A stretch of 64,000 bases of DNA from Mycolicibacterium litorale (GCA_002007745.1 CP019882.1:3348001-3412000); one strand, 5' to 3'; numbered from the stretch's first letter, positions 1 to 13,957 are shown. Notes: generated by a model not told the origin, from the sequence alone. Numbers and translations: made by a program.

Positions 1-1658
<1,658 letters not shown>

Positions 1659-1665
1659 CGCCGAC

Positions 1666-2262
1666 GTGCCCCGGGTCAGCGAGGACCATCTGGCGGCCCG
1701 CCGCCGCCAGATCCTCGACGGCGCACGGCGCTGCTTTGCCGAATACGGCTACGAGCAAGCGACCGTGCGCCGCCTGGAGCAGACCATCGGTCTGTCTCGT
1801 GGTGCGATCTTTCACCACTTCCGCGACAAGGACACCCTGTTCTTCGAGTTGGCGCGGGAGGACGCCGCGCGGATGGCCGAGGTGGCCTCCCGCGAAGGGC
1901 TGATCCAGGTGATGCGTGACCTGCTGGCCGCTCCGGATCAATTCGATTGGCTGGCGACGCGATTGGAGATCGCGCGCAAGTTACGCAACGATCCGGCGTT
2001 TCAGCGCGGTTGGGTGGAACGCTCGGCCGAGCTGGCGGCGGCCACCACCGACCGGTTGCGCAGGCAGAAGCAGGCCGGCCGGTTGCGTCAGGACGTACCC
2101 AGCGATGTGCTGCAGTGCTACCTGGATCTGGTGCTCGACGGGCTGGTCGCGCGGCTGGCGGCGGGCGAGGACACCGACCGGCTCTCGGCGGTGCTGGATC
2201 TGGTGGAGGACTCGGTGCGGCAGCCCGAATCGCCCGGCGCCCAGACGCCGAACGTCAATTGA
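1666..2262 (+). CDS. acnR: TetR-family regulator of aconitase (AcnR-like)
   Basis: A 198-residue TetR-type repressor. The N-terminal HTH runs about residues 8-55 (ARRRQILDGARRCFAEYGYE, then TIGLSRGAIFHHFRDKDTLF), and the helical ligand/dimer domain follows. The GTG at 1666 is the first in-frame start, 7 bases after acn. A TetR gene directly downstream of acn is the arrangement of corynebacterial acnR and of Rv1474c in M. tuberculosis, where AcnR represses acn. Function here is inferred from position and family; no operator can be sought because the acn promoter is outside the window. Confidence 0.88.
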   Translation: MPRVSEDHLAARRRQILDGARRCFAEYGYEQATVRRLEQTIGLSRGAIFHHFRDKDTLFFELAREDAARMAEVASREGLIQVMRDLLAAPDQFDWLATRLEIARKLRNDPAFQRGWVERSAELAAATTDRLRRQKQAGRLRQDVPSDVLQCYLDLVLDGLVARLAAGEDTDRLSAVLDLVEDSVRQPESPGAQTPNVN

Positions 2263-2272
2263 GGCGCGAGCG

Positions 2273-2461
2273 TTACCGGCGGGTGGTGTGGTTAGGTCCG
2301 CCGCGGCTGCGCATCGGGGTGCCGGTTTCGCGCAGCATCGCGTGGATCGAACCGTACGAACGCCCGGTCGTCGCCACCAGGGTGCGAATACTCGCGCCGC
2401 CTTCGTAGGCGTTGCGCAGCTCGTTGAGCAACTGGTCACGCGCTTCGTTGGGCTTCCTCAT
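2273..2461 (-). CDS. Small helix-turn-helix protein (Rv1473A-like)
   Basis: A 62-residue basic protein starting MRKPNEARDQLLNELRNAYE and containing one HTH (ASIRTLVATTGRSYGSIHAML). The ATG at 2461 is chosen over an in-frame upstream start because GGAGG sits six to seven bases before it. It ends 10 bases from the convergent acnR stop and lies downstream of the ABC-F gene on the same strand. Homologous mycobacterial small proteins occur next to the ABC-F gene. It probably binds DNA, but targets cannot be told from sequence. Confidence 0.75.
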   Translation of the reverse strand: MRKPNEARDQLLNELRNAYEGGASIRTLVATTGRSYGSIHAMLRETGTPMRSRGGPNHTTRR

Positions 2462-2557
2462 CGTCACCCTCCCCGGTTGATCTGCCCGTAGCCCAACAGA
2501 GTAGGAGCGCACGCCGATCACGTGGCGGGAATGGCCGAAATGATTTGTGCCAGAAAC

Positions 2558-4195
<1,638 letters not shown>

Positions 4196-4221
4196 GGGGG
4201 CTGCTCCTTCGTCTTTGGCTG

Positions 4222-5043
4222 CTACTTCTCGTCGGTGAAGACCGGCGGGCGCTTCTCGGCGCGCGCAGCGACCGCCTCTTCGAAGTTGGCGGTGAGCAGG
4301 CGCACGTAGAGCTGCCCGAGGCCCTCGGCCTGCATATGCCCTTCCAGGCTACCGGCGTCCAGTCCACTCCATAGCGTGCGCTTGGTCAACTCGGTTCCCG
4401 GCCGGGAGAAGGCCGCGATACGGGCGGCGATGTCGAAGCAGGCGGGTAGCAGGTCCTCCCGCGGCACCTGCCGGGACACCAGTCCGATCCGTTCGGCCTC
4501 CTGCGCGTCGACGTCGCGGCCGGTGAGCATGATCTCGAAGGCCCGCGAGGACCCGATGGCCCGCGGCAGGAGATAGCTCAGGCCCAGCTCACTGGCGGTC
4601 AGCCCGTTGTTGATGCCGGCGGCCCGGAAGTAGGCATCGCTGGCCGCGACCCGGATGTCAGCGGCCAGGGCCAGGCACAGCCCGCCCCCGATGGCCGCAC
4701 CGTTGACCGCGGCGATGATCGGTTGGTGTAACCGCCGCATGGCGAGAATCACATCGTCGAGCACCTCCATGGAGCGCAGTCCGTAGGAGGGCCTGGTCAG
4801 TCCGGCGACGTGCGGCACAGCGCCGGCGGACTTGTGGTCGGCGCCGGAGGAGAACCCCCGCCCGGCGCCGGTCAGCACCACGACTCGCACCGAGTTGTCG
4901 TGGTTGAGTTCGGTGAGCACGTCCCGCAGCGGCAGCATGACGTCGAACGCCATCGAGTTCATCCGCTGGGGACGGTTCAGGGTGACCAGAGCGACGTCGG
5001 GATGTGGGTGATCAACGAGGACCAGGCCGGAGTCACGATTCAC
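4222..5043 (-). CDS. echA12: Enoyl-CoA hydratase/isomerase (EchA12-like)
   Basis: A 273-residue crotonase-fold protein, expected to act on CoA thioesters in fatty-acid metabolism. The oxyanion-hole segments GRGFSSGADH (near residue 65) and NGAAIGGGLCLALAADIR (near 120) are both present. GTG 5043 is the likely start, because the frame upstream of it runs antisense-like through the thioredoxin stop region. It is 26 bases from both the trx and ABC-F genes on the same strand, as in M. tuberculosis Rv1471-Rv1473. The exact substrate cannot be read from sequence. Confidence 0.9.
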   Translation of the reverse strand: MNRDSGLVLVDHPHPDVALVTLNRPQRMNSMAFDVMLPLRDVLTELNHDNSVRVVVLTGAGRGFSSGADHKSAGAVPHVAGLTRPSYGLRSMEVLDDVILAMRRLHQPIIAAVNGAAIGGGLCLALAADIRVAASDAYFRAAGINNGLTASELGLSYLLPRAIGSSRAFEIMLTGRDVDAQEAERIGLVSRQVPREDLLPACFDIAARIAAFSRPGTELTKRTLWSGLDAGSLEGHMQAEGLGQLYVRLLTANFEEAVAARAEKRPPVFTDEK

Positions 5044-5069
5044 GCATGCACGGTAACCCGTGCCCGCAG

Positions 5070-5432
5070 TCAGGCGTCTTCGGACTGAGACTGCGCGATC
5101 GCTGCGTCGACGTCGAACTCCTTGACCTGACGGATCAGGTCCTCCAGCGCGGCGGGCGGCAGGGCGCCGGCCTGATTGAAGATCAGCTTGCCCTTCTTGA
5201 AAGCCATCAACGTCGGGATCGAGCGGATCTCGGCGGCGGCCGCCAACTGCTGCTCGGCCTCGGTGTCGACCTTGCCGTAGACGATGTCGGGGTGCTTCTC
5301 CGACGACGACGAGAATGTCGGGGCAAAGGCGCGACACGGCCCGCACCAGGACGCCCAAAAGTCCACCAGCACGATGTCATTGCCGGTGACGGTCTCATTG
5401 AAGTTCTGTGCGGTCAGGTCTTGAGTAGCCAC
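5070..5432 (-). CDS. trxB1: Thioredoxin
   Basis: A 120-residue cytoplasmic thioredoxin with the active site FWASWCGPCRAF near residue 30, cis-proline segment RSIPTLMAF and the terminal helix ALEDLIRQVKEF. It would reduce protein disulfides using thioredoxin reductase. GTG 5432 (VATQDLTAQNF) is preferred over an ATG 16 codons upstream because it gives the family length and has AGGA upstream. Neighbours on the same strand are an Old Yellow Enzyme-type reductase (44 bases away) and echA12. The name follows synteny with Rv1471. Confidence 0.92.
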   Translation of the reverse strand: MATQDLTAQNFNETVTGNDIVLVDFWASWCGPCRAFAPTFSSSSEKHPDIVYGKVDTEAEQQLAAAAEIRSIPTLMAFKKGKLIFNQAGALPPAALEDLIRQVKEFDVDAAIAQSQSEDA

Positions 5433-5476
5433 GCCAGTCCTAACGTCTCGTCGTCTCTGTGTGTTCCCTGTACCCG

Positions 5477-6595
5477 TCAATACAACCGAGACAACGCGGT
5501 CGCCGCGTCGAAACCATCGAACTCGTCGAGCGCGCCGTCGCGCAGATGATTCACCCAGGCCGGATCGGCCAGTAGCGCCCGACCGACGGCGACGATGTCG
5601 AACTCGCCCGCCTCGAACTGGTCGAGAAGCCGGTCGACGTCCGCAGCCGGAATGGCACCACCGGCTTCACCGGGCCGGAACTCGGTCTGCAGCCCCACCG
5701 ACCCCACGGCGATGACCGGCAGGCCGGTCACCTTCTTCGTCCAGCCGGCCAGGCTCAGCAGCGGATCCTCGTCGGGAAAACCCGGCAGGTAGTGCCGACG
5801 GGTCGAGGGATGCAGCACGTCCACGCCCGCATCGACCAGCGGGGCGAGGAGTTGCCCGAGCTCGGTGGAGTTGGTGGCCAGTTGCGCGTCGTAGCGGTTC
5901 ATCTTCCACTGCGAGAACCGGTAGATGATCGGGAAATCGGGACCCACCGCGGTGCGCACCGCGGCGACCACCTCCGCCGGGAACCGGGTGCGCGCCTCGA
6001 GTGAGCCACCGTAGCCGTCGGTGCGGTGATTGGTTTCCGACCAGAGGAACTGATCGAGCAGATAGCCGTGCGCACCGTGGATTTCGACGGCGTCGAAGCC
6101 GGCCTCGCGGGCGTTGCCGGCGGCCACCGCGTAGGCCTGGGCCAGGCCGGGCAGCTCGTCGGCGCTCAACGCGCGTCCAAGGGTGTTGCCGGCCAGATCG
6201 ATTCCGGACGGACTCACCGGCGACTGCTCCGGCCCGTCGCCATCGTGTACGCCGCGCGCCACACCCTGATGCCACAGCTGAGCGGCGATCCGCCCACCCT
6301 CGGCGTGGACGGCGCCGGTGACGGCGCGCCAGCCGCGCAGGACGTCGGTTCCCGCCAAATTGGGGATGGCCTCGGGCCAGCCCGCGGCGGGGTGCGGGAT
6401 GCGGACGCCCTCGGTGATGATGAGCGCGGTGCCGCCGGCGGCACGGCGCGCATAGTAGGCCGCGACATCGGCGCCCGGGACGCCGCCGGGTGAGGCGGCG
6501 CGCGTCATCGGCGCCATTGCCAGCCGGTTGCGCAGAGTCAGCGACCCGATGGTCAGCGGGGTGAACAAATCCTGCACACGAGCGTCAGTCACCAT
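5477..6595 (-). CDS. Old Yellow Enzyme-family NADH:flavin oxidoreductase
   Basis: A 372-residue FMN-dependent TIM-barrel protein that would reduce activated C=C bonds. The N-terminus LFTPLTIGSLTLRNRLAMAP, active-site region LWHQG, VEIHGAHGYLLDQFLW (His/Tyr region binding substrate and FMN) and the phosphate-binding VAVGRALLADPAWV near the end are typical. Start ATG 6595 (MVTDARVQDLF) fits family alignment; upstream in-frame codons overlap the anti-sigma gene antisense and are not expected. It stands 64 bases downstream of the sigma/anti-sigma pair and may be a member of that regulon, which is inference. Confidence 0.9.
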   Translation of the reverse strand: MVTDARVQDLFTPLTIGSLTLRNRLAMAPMTRAASPGGVPGADVAAYYARRAAGGTALIITEGVRIPHPAAGWPEAIPNLAGTDVLRGWRAVTGAVHAEGGRIAAQLWHQGVARGVHDGDGPEQSPVSPSGIDLAGNTLGRALSADELPGLAQAYAVAAGNAREAGFDAVEIHGAHGYLLDQFLWSETNHRTDGYGGSLEARTRFPAEVVAAVRTAVGPDFPIIYRFSQWKMNRYDAQLATNSTELGQLLAPLVDAGVDVLHPSTRRHYLPGFPDEDPLLSLAGWTKKVTGLPVIAVGSVGLQTEFRPGEAGGAIPAADVDRLLDQFEAGEFDIVAVGRALLADPAWVNHLRDGALDEFDGFDAATALSRLY

Positions 6596-6659
6596 GACGC
6601 ACTGCAACGCCGATCCGGGGCACGATGATTCCAGCGTGGGATGTCGCGGGTCCTCACAG

Positions 6660-6896
6660 TCACCGTTGGAACTCCCGAAATGCGGCCAGCAGGCGATCCC
6701 GGAATTGCGGATCCAGCTCCCCAGGGTCGATGCGACCCACCGTGCGCACCGTGCTGTCGAACTGCTGCAGGTAGTTCTCGCAGCCGTCGCATTCGGCGAG
6801 GTGCAGATCAAAGCGCGCTCGCGTCGCGGGGTCCAGCCCACCGTCGAGGTAGGCCGTCACCAGTTCGACGAGTTCGTTGCAGTCCAATGGCTTCAC
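6660..6896 (-). CDS. Zinc-finger anti-sigma factor (ZAS type)
   Basis: A 78-residue protein starting VKPLDCNELVELVTAYLDGG, with the zinc ligands of the anti-sigma family in HLAECDGCENYL (H-x3-C-x2-C). The GTG start overlaps the sigma gene stop by four bases (GTGA), the usual coupling of a sigma factor with its antagonist. No membrane segment is present, so it is a soluble ZAS protein like RsrA/RshA. Redox sensitivity is possible for such H-C-C sites but not shown here. Confidence 0.85.
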   Translation of the reverse strand: MKPLDCNELVELVTAYLDGGLDPATRARFDLHLAECDGCENYLQQFDSTVRTVGRIDPGELDPQFRDRLLAAFREFQR

Positions 6897-7525
6897 GTGC
6901 GGTCCGTCAGATAGTCCTCGAGCGCCTTGCGGACGGCGGCCCGGCCCCGATGCAGCAGCACCCGTTGATTGGCTGCGGTGATATCCAGCAGTTCGCACAC
7001 CTCACTTGCCTCGAAATCCAGCATGTCACGCAGCGTCACCACCTGGCGCTGCCGCTCGGGCAGCGTGTCGAGCGAAGCCCTGGCCACCTCCACGAGTTCG
7101 CGGCCCAGCAGCGATCCTTCCGGAGTCTCGGGAAACGCCGCCGGTTCCCGGCCGCTCTTCCAGTGCCCGGCCCACCGATCGCCGGCCGGCCGGAACCGCG
7201 CCGCGTCGACGGTGCCCCCGGTGAACGCGGCGACCTCGGCTTCGTCGGCCCGGCGCTCCCAGATACCCCGCGACTTGGCGATGTTGATCATGACGGCGAA
7301 AAGCCAAGTGCGCAGCGACGATCGGCCTTCGAACTTGTCGATGCCCTTCAGCAGGGCGATCCAGGTCTCCTGAACGACCTCTTCGGCGGCTTCGCGGCTG
7401 GACACATACCCCTGCGCCACCCGCAGCAACGCGGGCGTGTGCTCATCGACGAGCCGGGCGAACACCGCTTCGTCGCGGGCGCGCAACAGGGCGACCAGAG
7501 CCGTCTCGTCCACCGCACCGACCAT
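6893..7525 (-). CDS. ECF-type RNA polymerase sigma factor
   Basis: A 210-residue sigma-70 family protein with region 2 (FARLVDEHTPALLRVAQGYV to SSLRTWLFAVMINIAKSRG, residues ~18-95) and region 4 (LDTLPERQRQVVTLRDMLDF to LHRGRAAVRKALEDYL, residues ~140-205). No region 3 is seen. Start ATG 7525 lies 49 bases beyond sufT. It is coupled by GTGA to a zinc-finger anti-sigma gene. A 19-bp palindrome overlaps its start codon (see separate entry). I cannot assign a named SigX; position between suf genes and redox enzymes suggests an oxidative-stress role (inference). Confidence 0.9.
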   Translation of the reverse strand: MVGAVDETALVALLRARDEAVFARLVDEHTPALLRVAQGYVSSREAAEEVVQETWIALLKGIDKFEGRSSLRTWLFAVMINIAKSRGIWERRADEAEVAAFTGGTVDAARFRPAGDRWAGHWKSGREPAAFPETPEGSLLGRELVEVARASLDTLPERQRQVVTLRDMLDFEASEVCELLDITAANQRVLLHRGRAAVRKALEDYLTDRT

Positions 7526-7539
7526 CGGATCCCGATGGT
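7521..7539. promoter_or_regulatory. Palindrome over sigma-factor start codon
   Basis: ACCATCGG-ATC-CCGATGGT, perfect 8-bp arms around 3 bases. The left arm contains the start codon of the sigma gene (complement of 7523-7525). On the minus strand a -10-like TACCAT sits in the right arm, so the element could be an operator or, if transcribed, a hairpin hiding the start codon. No function is proven. Confidence 0.5.
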
Positions 7540-7574
7540 ATCTGTAGCAGGCGGTCGCGGACCGTTCGTGGCCG

Positions 7575-7925
7575 CTAGACGGTGAAGCCCAGCGCGCGCA
7601 GCTGCTCGCGACCGTCCTCGGTGATCTTGTCCGGCCCCCACGGCGGGTTCCACACCCAGTTGATCTTGGCCTCGTTGACCAGACCAGCCCCCACCAGCGC
7701 GGTCAGGGTCTGGTCCTCGATGACATCAGTCAGCGGACAGGCGGCGGAGGTCAACGTCATGTCGATCAACGCCACCGTGCCGGTGTCGCCCTTCTCCACG
7801 TTGAGGTCATACACCAGACCGAGGTCGACGACATTGATGCCCAGCTCGGGATCCACCACGTCGCGCATGGCCTCCTCGATGTCGGCCAGCAGCTCGTCGC
7901 TGGGCCGTTCAGCGGTTTCACTCAT
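7575..7925 (-). CDS. sufT: SufT, DUF59 metal-sulfur cluster assembly protein
   Basis: A 116-residue MIP18/DUF59 protein that assists Fe-S cluster maturation. It shows MRDVVDPELGINVVDLGLVY and the conserved-cysteine segment MTLTSAACPLTDVIEDQ. The ATG overlaps the sufU stop by four bases (ATGA), placing it last in the suf operon, as Rv1466 is in M. tuberculosis. The C-terminal INWVWNPPWGPDKI is the usual family end. Confidence 0.93.
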   Translation of the reverse strand: MSETAERPSDELLADIEEAMRDVVDPELGINVVDLGLVYDLNVEKGDTGTVALIDMTLTSAACPLTDVIEDQTLTALVGAGLVNEAKINWVWNPPWGPDKITEDGREQLRALGFTV

Positions 7926-8382
7926 TGCTTCTCCTCCACGTCTTGTTCACGCGCCTCCGCGACGGCGGCCTTGAAAGCCAGCCAGCCCAACAGCGCACAC
8001 TTGACCCGCGCCGGATACTTCGCCACCCCGGCGAATGCGACGCCGTCGCCGATCACGTCCTCGTCACCCTCGACCGTTCCCCGCGACGACACCATCTCGG
8101 CGAACGCGGCCACGGTCTTGAGGGCATCGCCCACGGTCTGGCCGATCACCTGGTCGGTCAGGACTGAGGTGGCCGCCTGGCTGATGGAGCAGCCTTGGCC
8201 GTCGTAGGAGACGTCAAGCACCCGCTCCCCGTCTTCGGACAGCGCCACCCGCAGTGTCACCTCGTCACCGCAGGTCGGGTTGACGTGGTGGACCTCGGCC
8301 CGAACGGCTCACGCAGTCCACGATGGTGCGGGTGCTTGTAATGGTCCAGGATCACTTCCTGGTACATCTGCTCGAGCCGCAC
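7922..8382 (-). CDS. sufU: SufU zinc-dependent sulfurtransferase (one frameshift as read)
   Basis: SufU takes persulfide sulfur from SufS. Reading from GTG 8382 (VRLEQMYQEVILDHYKHP), directly after the sufS stop, the frame is lost near 8299-8301. Adding one C to that CCC run joins it to VHHVNPTCGDEVTLRVALSE and the rest, giving 153 residues. Zinc/active Cys are visible in NPTCGDE, GQGCSISQAATS and YPARVKCALLGW. Without correction only a 112-residue C-terminal fragment from 8260 would be called. SufU is needed for the SUF system, so a sequencing error is more likely than a real mutation. Confidence 0.9.
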
Positions 8383-10398
<2,016 letters not shown>

Positions 10399-10402
<4 letters not shown>

Positions 10403-11673
10403 GGCTGTGTGGTTCTCGATTCGGTGAGGGCTAATTCGTGTTCGATGGCGTCGGTGAGGCGGTCGCGGATATCGGGCGCCGCGATCTTGGCGATGATCTC
10501 GCCGAAGAAACCGCGCACCACCAGCCGGCGGGCTTGTTCTTCCGGGATGCCGCGGGCCTGGAGGTAGAACAGCTGCTCGTCGTCGAAGCGGCCGGTGGCG
10601 CTGGCGTGTCCGGCGCCGACGATCTCGCCGGTCTCGATCTCGAGGTTGGGCACCGAATCGGCGCGGGCACCGTCGGTCAGTACCAGGTTGCGATTCACCT
10701 CGAAGGTGTCGGTGCCGGCGGCGGCAGCCCGGATGAGGACGTCGCCGACCCACACGGTATGCGCGTCGGGCTTGCCTCCCTGCGGATCGCCTTGCAGCGC
10801 GCCCTTGTAGAGGACGTTGGACTTGCAGTTGGCCTGGGCGTGGTCGACCAGCAACCGGGATTCCAAGTGCTGTCCGGCGTCGGCGAAATACAGGCCCAGC
10901 AGTTCGGCGTCCCCACCCGGCCCGTCGTAGCGCACAGTCGCGGCCATGCGCACCACATCACCGCCAAGGGTGACCGCCACGTGTCGCAGCACCGCGTCTT
11001 TGCCCAGCCGGGCGTGCTGGGCACTGACATGCACCATGTCGTCGGCCCAGTCGGCGATCCAGACCACGGTGAGCCGGGCCGCGTCGGCGACCACGAATTC
11101 GACGTTGTCGGCGTAGGTTCCGCTGCCACGCAGGTCGATCACGACCACGGCCTCGGCGAGTTCCTCGACCCGGATCTGCAGATGACCGTAGGCGACGGCA
11201 CCTTCCCCGGGGCCGGTCACGACGATCTCGATTGGCACCTCGATGTGGCTGGCCCGCGCGACGGTGACGATGGTCGCCTCGTCGAATGCCGAAAAAGCTT
11301 GGGCGGCAACACGGTCGGCGGGAACGCCGCCCTGGCCGAGCCGCTCGTCGCCGCGGCGCACGGTTTCGACGGTCGCACCGGGCTGCGCGGCGACGCTGAT
11401 CTGGGCGGCTCCTGTCGCAGCGGCCGAGCCGTCGTGCAGGCCGCGTAACCGCTTGAGCGGGGTGAACCGCCAAATCTCGTCACGGCCGCCGGGCACCTCG
11501 AAGGCGTCGACGTCGAAGGAACTGAACTGCTCGCCCTTGTTGGCGGAGGCCAACGTTGAGCCGGAGTTGGCGGAGGCCAACGTTGAGCCGGAGTTGGCGG
11601 AGGCCAACGTTGAGCCGGAGTTGATGGCGGTGCGGCGCGAGCCCTCGACCGCCTCGGTGAGATTCTGGACCAT
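10399..11673 (-). CDS. sufD: SufD scaffold protein with N-terminal repeat insertion
   Basis: A 424-residue SufBD-fold protein and partner of SufB in the SufBC2D complex. Start ATG 11673 follows the sufB stop without a gap. The core (VPGGRDEIWRFTPLKRLRGL onward) and C-terminus (SATGRFDDEQLFYLQARGIP, RRLVVRGFFGEIIAKI) are normal. Odd is three exact copies of the nonapeptide NSGSTLASA at residues ~18-45, just before NKGEQFSSFDV; in M. tuberculosis SufD as I recall it, the equivalent sites are adjacent. The extra segment is in frame and low in complexity, so the protein is probably functional. Confidence 0.95.
11539..11619. repeat. Three tandem 27-bp units inside sufD
   Basis: Three identical 27-bp units start at 11539, 11566 and 11593. 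Each contains the hairpin GTTGGC-GGAG-GCCAAC followed by GTTGAGCCGGA. Because 27 is divisible by three they keep the sufD frame and encode NSGSTLASA three times. A trace of the unit border (GTTG) continues at 11620. Confidence 0.95.
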
Positions 11674-13104
11674 CTAGCCGACCGCGCCTTCCATCTGCAG
11701 CTCGATCAGCCGGTTGAGTTCCAGGGCGTACTCCATCGGCAGTTCCTTGGCGATCGGCTCGACGAAGCCGCGCACCACCATCGCCATGGCCTCGTCCTCG
11801 GTCATGCCCCGGCTCATCAGGTAGAACAGCTGATCGGCGCTGACCTTGGACACCGTGGCCTCGTGGCCCATGGTGACGTCGTCCTCGCGGATGTCTACGT
11901 AGGGGTAGGTGTCGCTGCGGCTGACCGTATCGACAAGCAGCGCATCACATTTGACCGACGACCGCGATCCGTGCGCACCCTTGTTCACCTGGACCAGGCC
12001 GCGGTAGGACGCCCGGCCACCGCCGCGGGCCACTGACTTGCTCACGATGTTGCTCGACGTGTTGGGCGCCAGGTGCAGCATCTTGGCGCCGGTGTCCTGG
12101 TGCTGCCCCTCGCCGGCGAACGCCACCGAGAGCACCTCGCCCTTGGCGTGCTCACCGGTCATCCACACCGCCGGGTACTTCATCGTCACCTTGGAGCCGA
12201 TGTTGCCGTCGACCCATTCCATGGTGGCGCCGGCCTCGGCCCGCGCGCGCTTGGTCACCAGGTTGTAGACGTTGTTCGACCAGTTCTGGATGGTCGTGTA
12301 CCGGCAGCGACCACCGGGCTTGACGATGATCTCGACGACCGCGGAGTGCAGCGAGTCGCTCTTGTAGATCGGCGCCGTGCATCCTTCGACGTAGTGCACG
12401 TAGGCGTCCTCGTCGACGATGATCAGGGTCCGTTCGAACTGGCCCATGTTCTCGGTGTTGATTCGGAAGTAAGCCTGCAACGGGATGTCGACGTGCACCC
12501 CCTTGGGCACGTAGATGAACGAGCCGCCGGACCACACTGCGGTGTTGAGCGCGGAGAACTTGTTGTCGCCGGCCGGAATCACCGTGCCGAAATACTGCTT
12601 GAAGATCTCCGGGTGTTCCCGCAGCCCGGAATCGGTGTCGAGGAAGATGACGCCCTGAGCCTCCAGATCCTCGCGGATCGAGTGGTACACCACCTCGGAC
12701 TCATACTGGGCGGCGACACCGGAGACCAGGCGCTGCTTCTCCGCCTCCGGGATGCCCAGGCGGTCATAGGTGTTCTTGATATCCGCGGGCAGGTCGTCCC
12801 ACGTCGCGGCCTGCTTCTCGCTGGACCGCACGAAGTACTTGATGTTGTCGAAGTCGATGCCCTCGAGGTTGGACCCCCAGTTCGGCATCGGCTTCTTGTC
12901 GAACGTGCGCAGCGCCTTGAGGCGGATGTCGAGCATCCACTCCGGTTCGCTCTTCTTCATCGAGATGTCGCGCACCACCGCTTCGGACAGCCCGCGCTGC
13001 GCGCTGGCGCCGGCAACGTCGGAGTCCGACCAGCCATAGCCGTACTTGCCCAGGGAGGCAATGGTCTCCTCCTGGGTCAACGGCGTCTCCGGTGTGAGTG
13101 TCAT
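11674..13104 (-). CDS. sufB: SufB scaffold protein (no intein)
   Basis: A 476-residue SufB, the main scaffold on which clusters form. It reads without interruption from ATG 13104 ([20 protein letters not shown]), which has GAGGAG about eight bases upstream; an in-frame start five codons earlier lacks this. Conserved blocks are [40 protein letters not shown] and [20 protein letters not shown]. The M. tuberculosis protein carries an intein; none is present here. sufD follows immediately. Confidence 0.97.
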   Translation of the reverse strand: MTLTPETPLTQEETIASLGKYGYGWSDSDVAGASAQRGLSEAVVRDISMKKSEPEWMLDIRLKALRTFDKKPMPNWGSNLEGIDFDNIKYFVRSSEKQAATWDDLPADIKNTYDRLGIPEAEKQRLVSGVAAQYESEVVYHSIREDLEAQGVIFLDTDSGLREHPEIFKQYFGTVIPAGDNKFSALNTAVWSGGSFIYVPKGVHVDIPLQAYFRINTENMGQFERTLIIVDEDAYVHYVEGCTAPIYKSDSLHSAVVEIIVKPGGRCRYTTIQNWSNNVYNLVTKRARAEAGATMEWVDGNIGSKVTMKYPAVWMTGEHAKGEVLSVAFAGEGQHQDTGAKMLHLAPNTSSNIVSKSVARGGGRASYRGLVQVNKGAHGSRSSVKCDALLVDTVSRSDTYPYVDIREDDVTMGHEATVSKVSADQLFYLMSRGMTEDEAMAMVVRGFVEPIAKELPMEYALELNRLIELQMEGAVG

Positions 13105-13132
13105 GGCGACGCTCCTCAATCGTTCGTGGCGG

Positions 13133-13157
13133 CTTCGGCGCGGGCTGTGCGCCGAAG
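13133..13157 (-). promoter_or_regulatory. Hairpin between sufR and sufB
   Basis: Perfect 9-bp arms CTTCGGCGC / GCGCCGAAG around a 7-base loop, in the 69-base gap between the sufR stop and sufB start, 29 bases before the sufB start codon. No U-tract follows, so an attenuator, processing site or weak terminator is possible. Inference only. Confidence 0.5.
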
Positions 13158-13173
13158 TGGTGCTGTCAGCGGA

Positions 13174-13878
13174 TCAGTCAGTCTCTACCGGCGTGATCGG
13201 CACGTGCGTGGTGCAGGCACAGTCGCCGTTGGCGATCGTGGCCAACCGCTGCACGTGGGTGCCGAGGATCTCCGACATGGCCTGTTTCTCGGCCTCGCAC
13301 AGTTCCGGAAACTCCTCGGCCACATGCGAAACCGGACAGTGGTGCTGGCAGATCTGAATGCCCTGCACCGGGCCGCGCACCCGCGTGGTGGTCGCCGCGT
13401 ACCCGGCCTTGGTCATTGCGTCGGCTACCCGTTCGGCAGTGGATTCAACATCGCCCGGCTCGTCGTTTACTCCCGTGACTCCCGCCAGGATGGCGTCGAT
13501 ACGGCGCCGCGCGAACGTGCGGACCGCCTCCTCACCACCGATCTCCCGCAGCTGGCGGATGGCGGCCGAGGCCAGGTCGTCGTAGGTGTGCTCGAGCTTG
13601 GCGCGCCCGGCGGCGGTCAGCCGGTAACGCTTGGCGGGCCTGCCCCGCCCCGCCTGCTGCCATGCGGCGGCCGCGTTGGCTTGTGCATCGCCGGCGTCGA
13701 TCAGGGCGTCCAGGTGCCGGCGCACACCGGCGGCGGAGATGCCCAACCGGCGGCCGATCTCGGCGGCGGTGATCGATCCCGACTCCAGCAGCAGCTGCAC
13801 AATGGCGCGGCGAGTCTGGCCGTCGTGCACAGCGGTGCCCGCGACGGGCGCCGGATACGTGTCGGCCGGGATTTTCAC
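13174..13878 (-). CDS. sufR: SufR, Fe-S-binding repressor of the suf operon
   Basis: A 234-residue (from GTG 13878) winged-helix regulator. The N-terminal HTH is ITAAEIGRRLGISAAGVRRH (about 35-55), with a wing region GRGRPAKRYRLTAAGRAK. The C-terminal cysteines that hold a [4Fe-4S] cluster are seen in ICQHHCPVSHVAEEFPELCE and NGDCACTTHVP. First gene of the suf operon, as Rv1460. A TTG six codons upstream (13896) is an alternative start. An operator-like inverted repeat overlaps the start, which suits autoregulation. Confidence 0.92.
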   Translation of the reverse strand: MKIPADTYPAPVAGTAVHDGQTRRAIVQLLLESGSITAAEIGRRLGISAAGVRRHLDALIDAGDAQANAAAAWQQAGRGRPAKRYRLTAAGRAKLEHTYDDLASAAIRQLREIGGEEAVRTFARRRIDAILAGVTGVNDEPGDVESTAERVADAMTKAGYAATTTRVRGPVQGIQICQHHCPVSHVAEEFPELCEAEKQAMSEILGTHVQRLATIANGDCACTTHVPITPVETD

Positions 13879-13889
13879 AACACCAGTGT
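13875..13889 (-). promoter_or_regulatory. Putative SufR operator
   Basis: On the minus strand the sequence reads ACACT-GGTGT-TGTGA, which matches the inverted repeat ACACT-N5-TGTGA that I recall as the reported M. tuberculosis SufR site. It overlaps the GTG start of sufR, so binding would block transcription or leaderless initiation. Confidence 0.65.
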
Positions 13890-13957
13890 GACGCAATTAG
13901 TCGACCAGGTCCAGCAAGGGCACCCTCAGCAGCACCGGCCACCGTGGCCCCGGCAGT

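Noticed and set aside
11674..13104. Intein in SufB
   Set aside because: The SufB frame is 476 residues without any insertion or splicing motifs.
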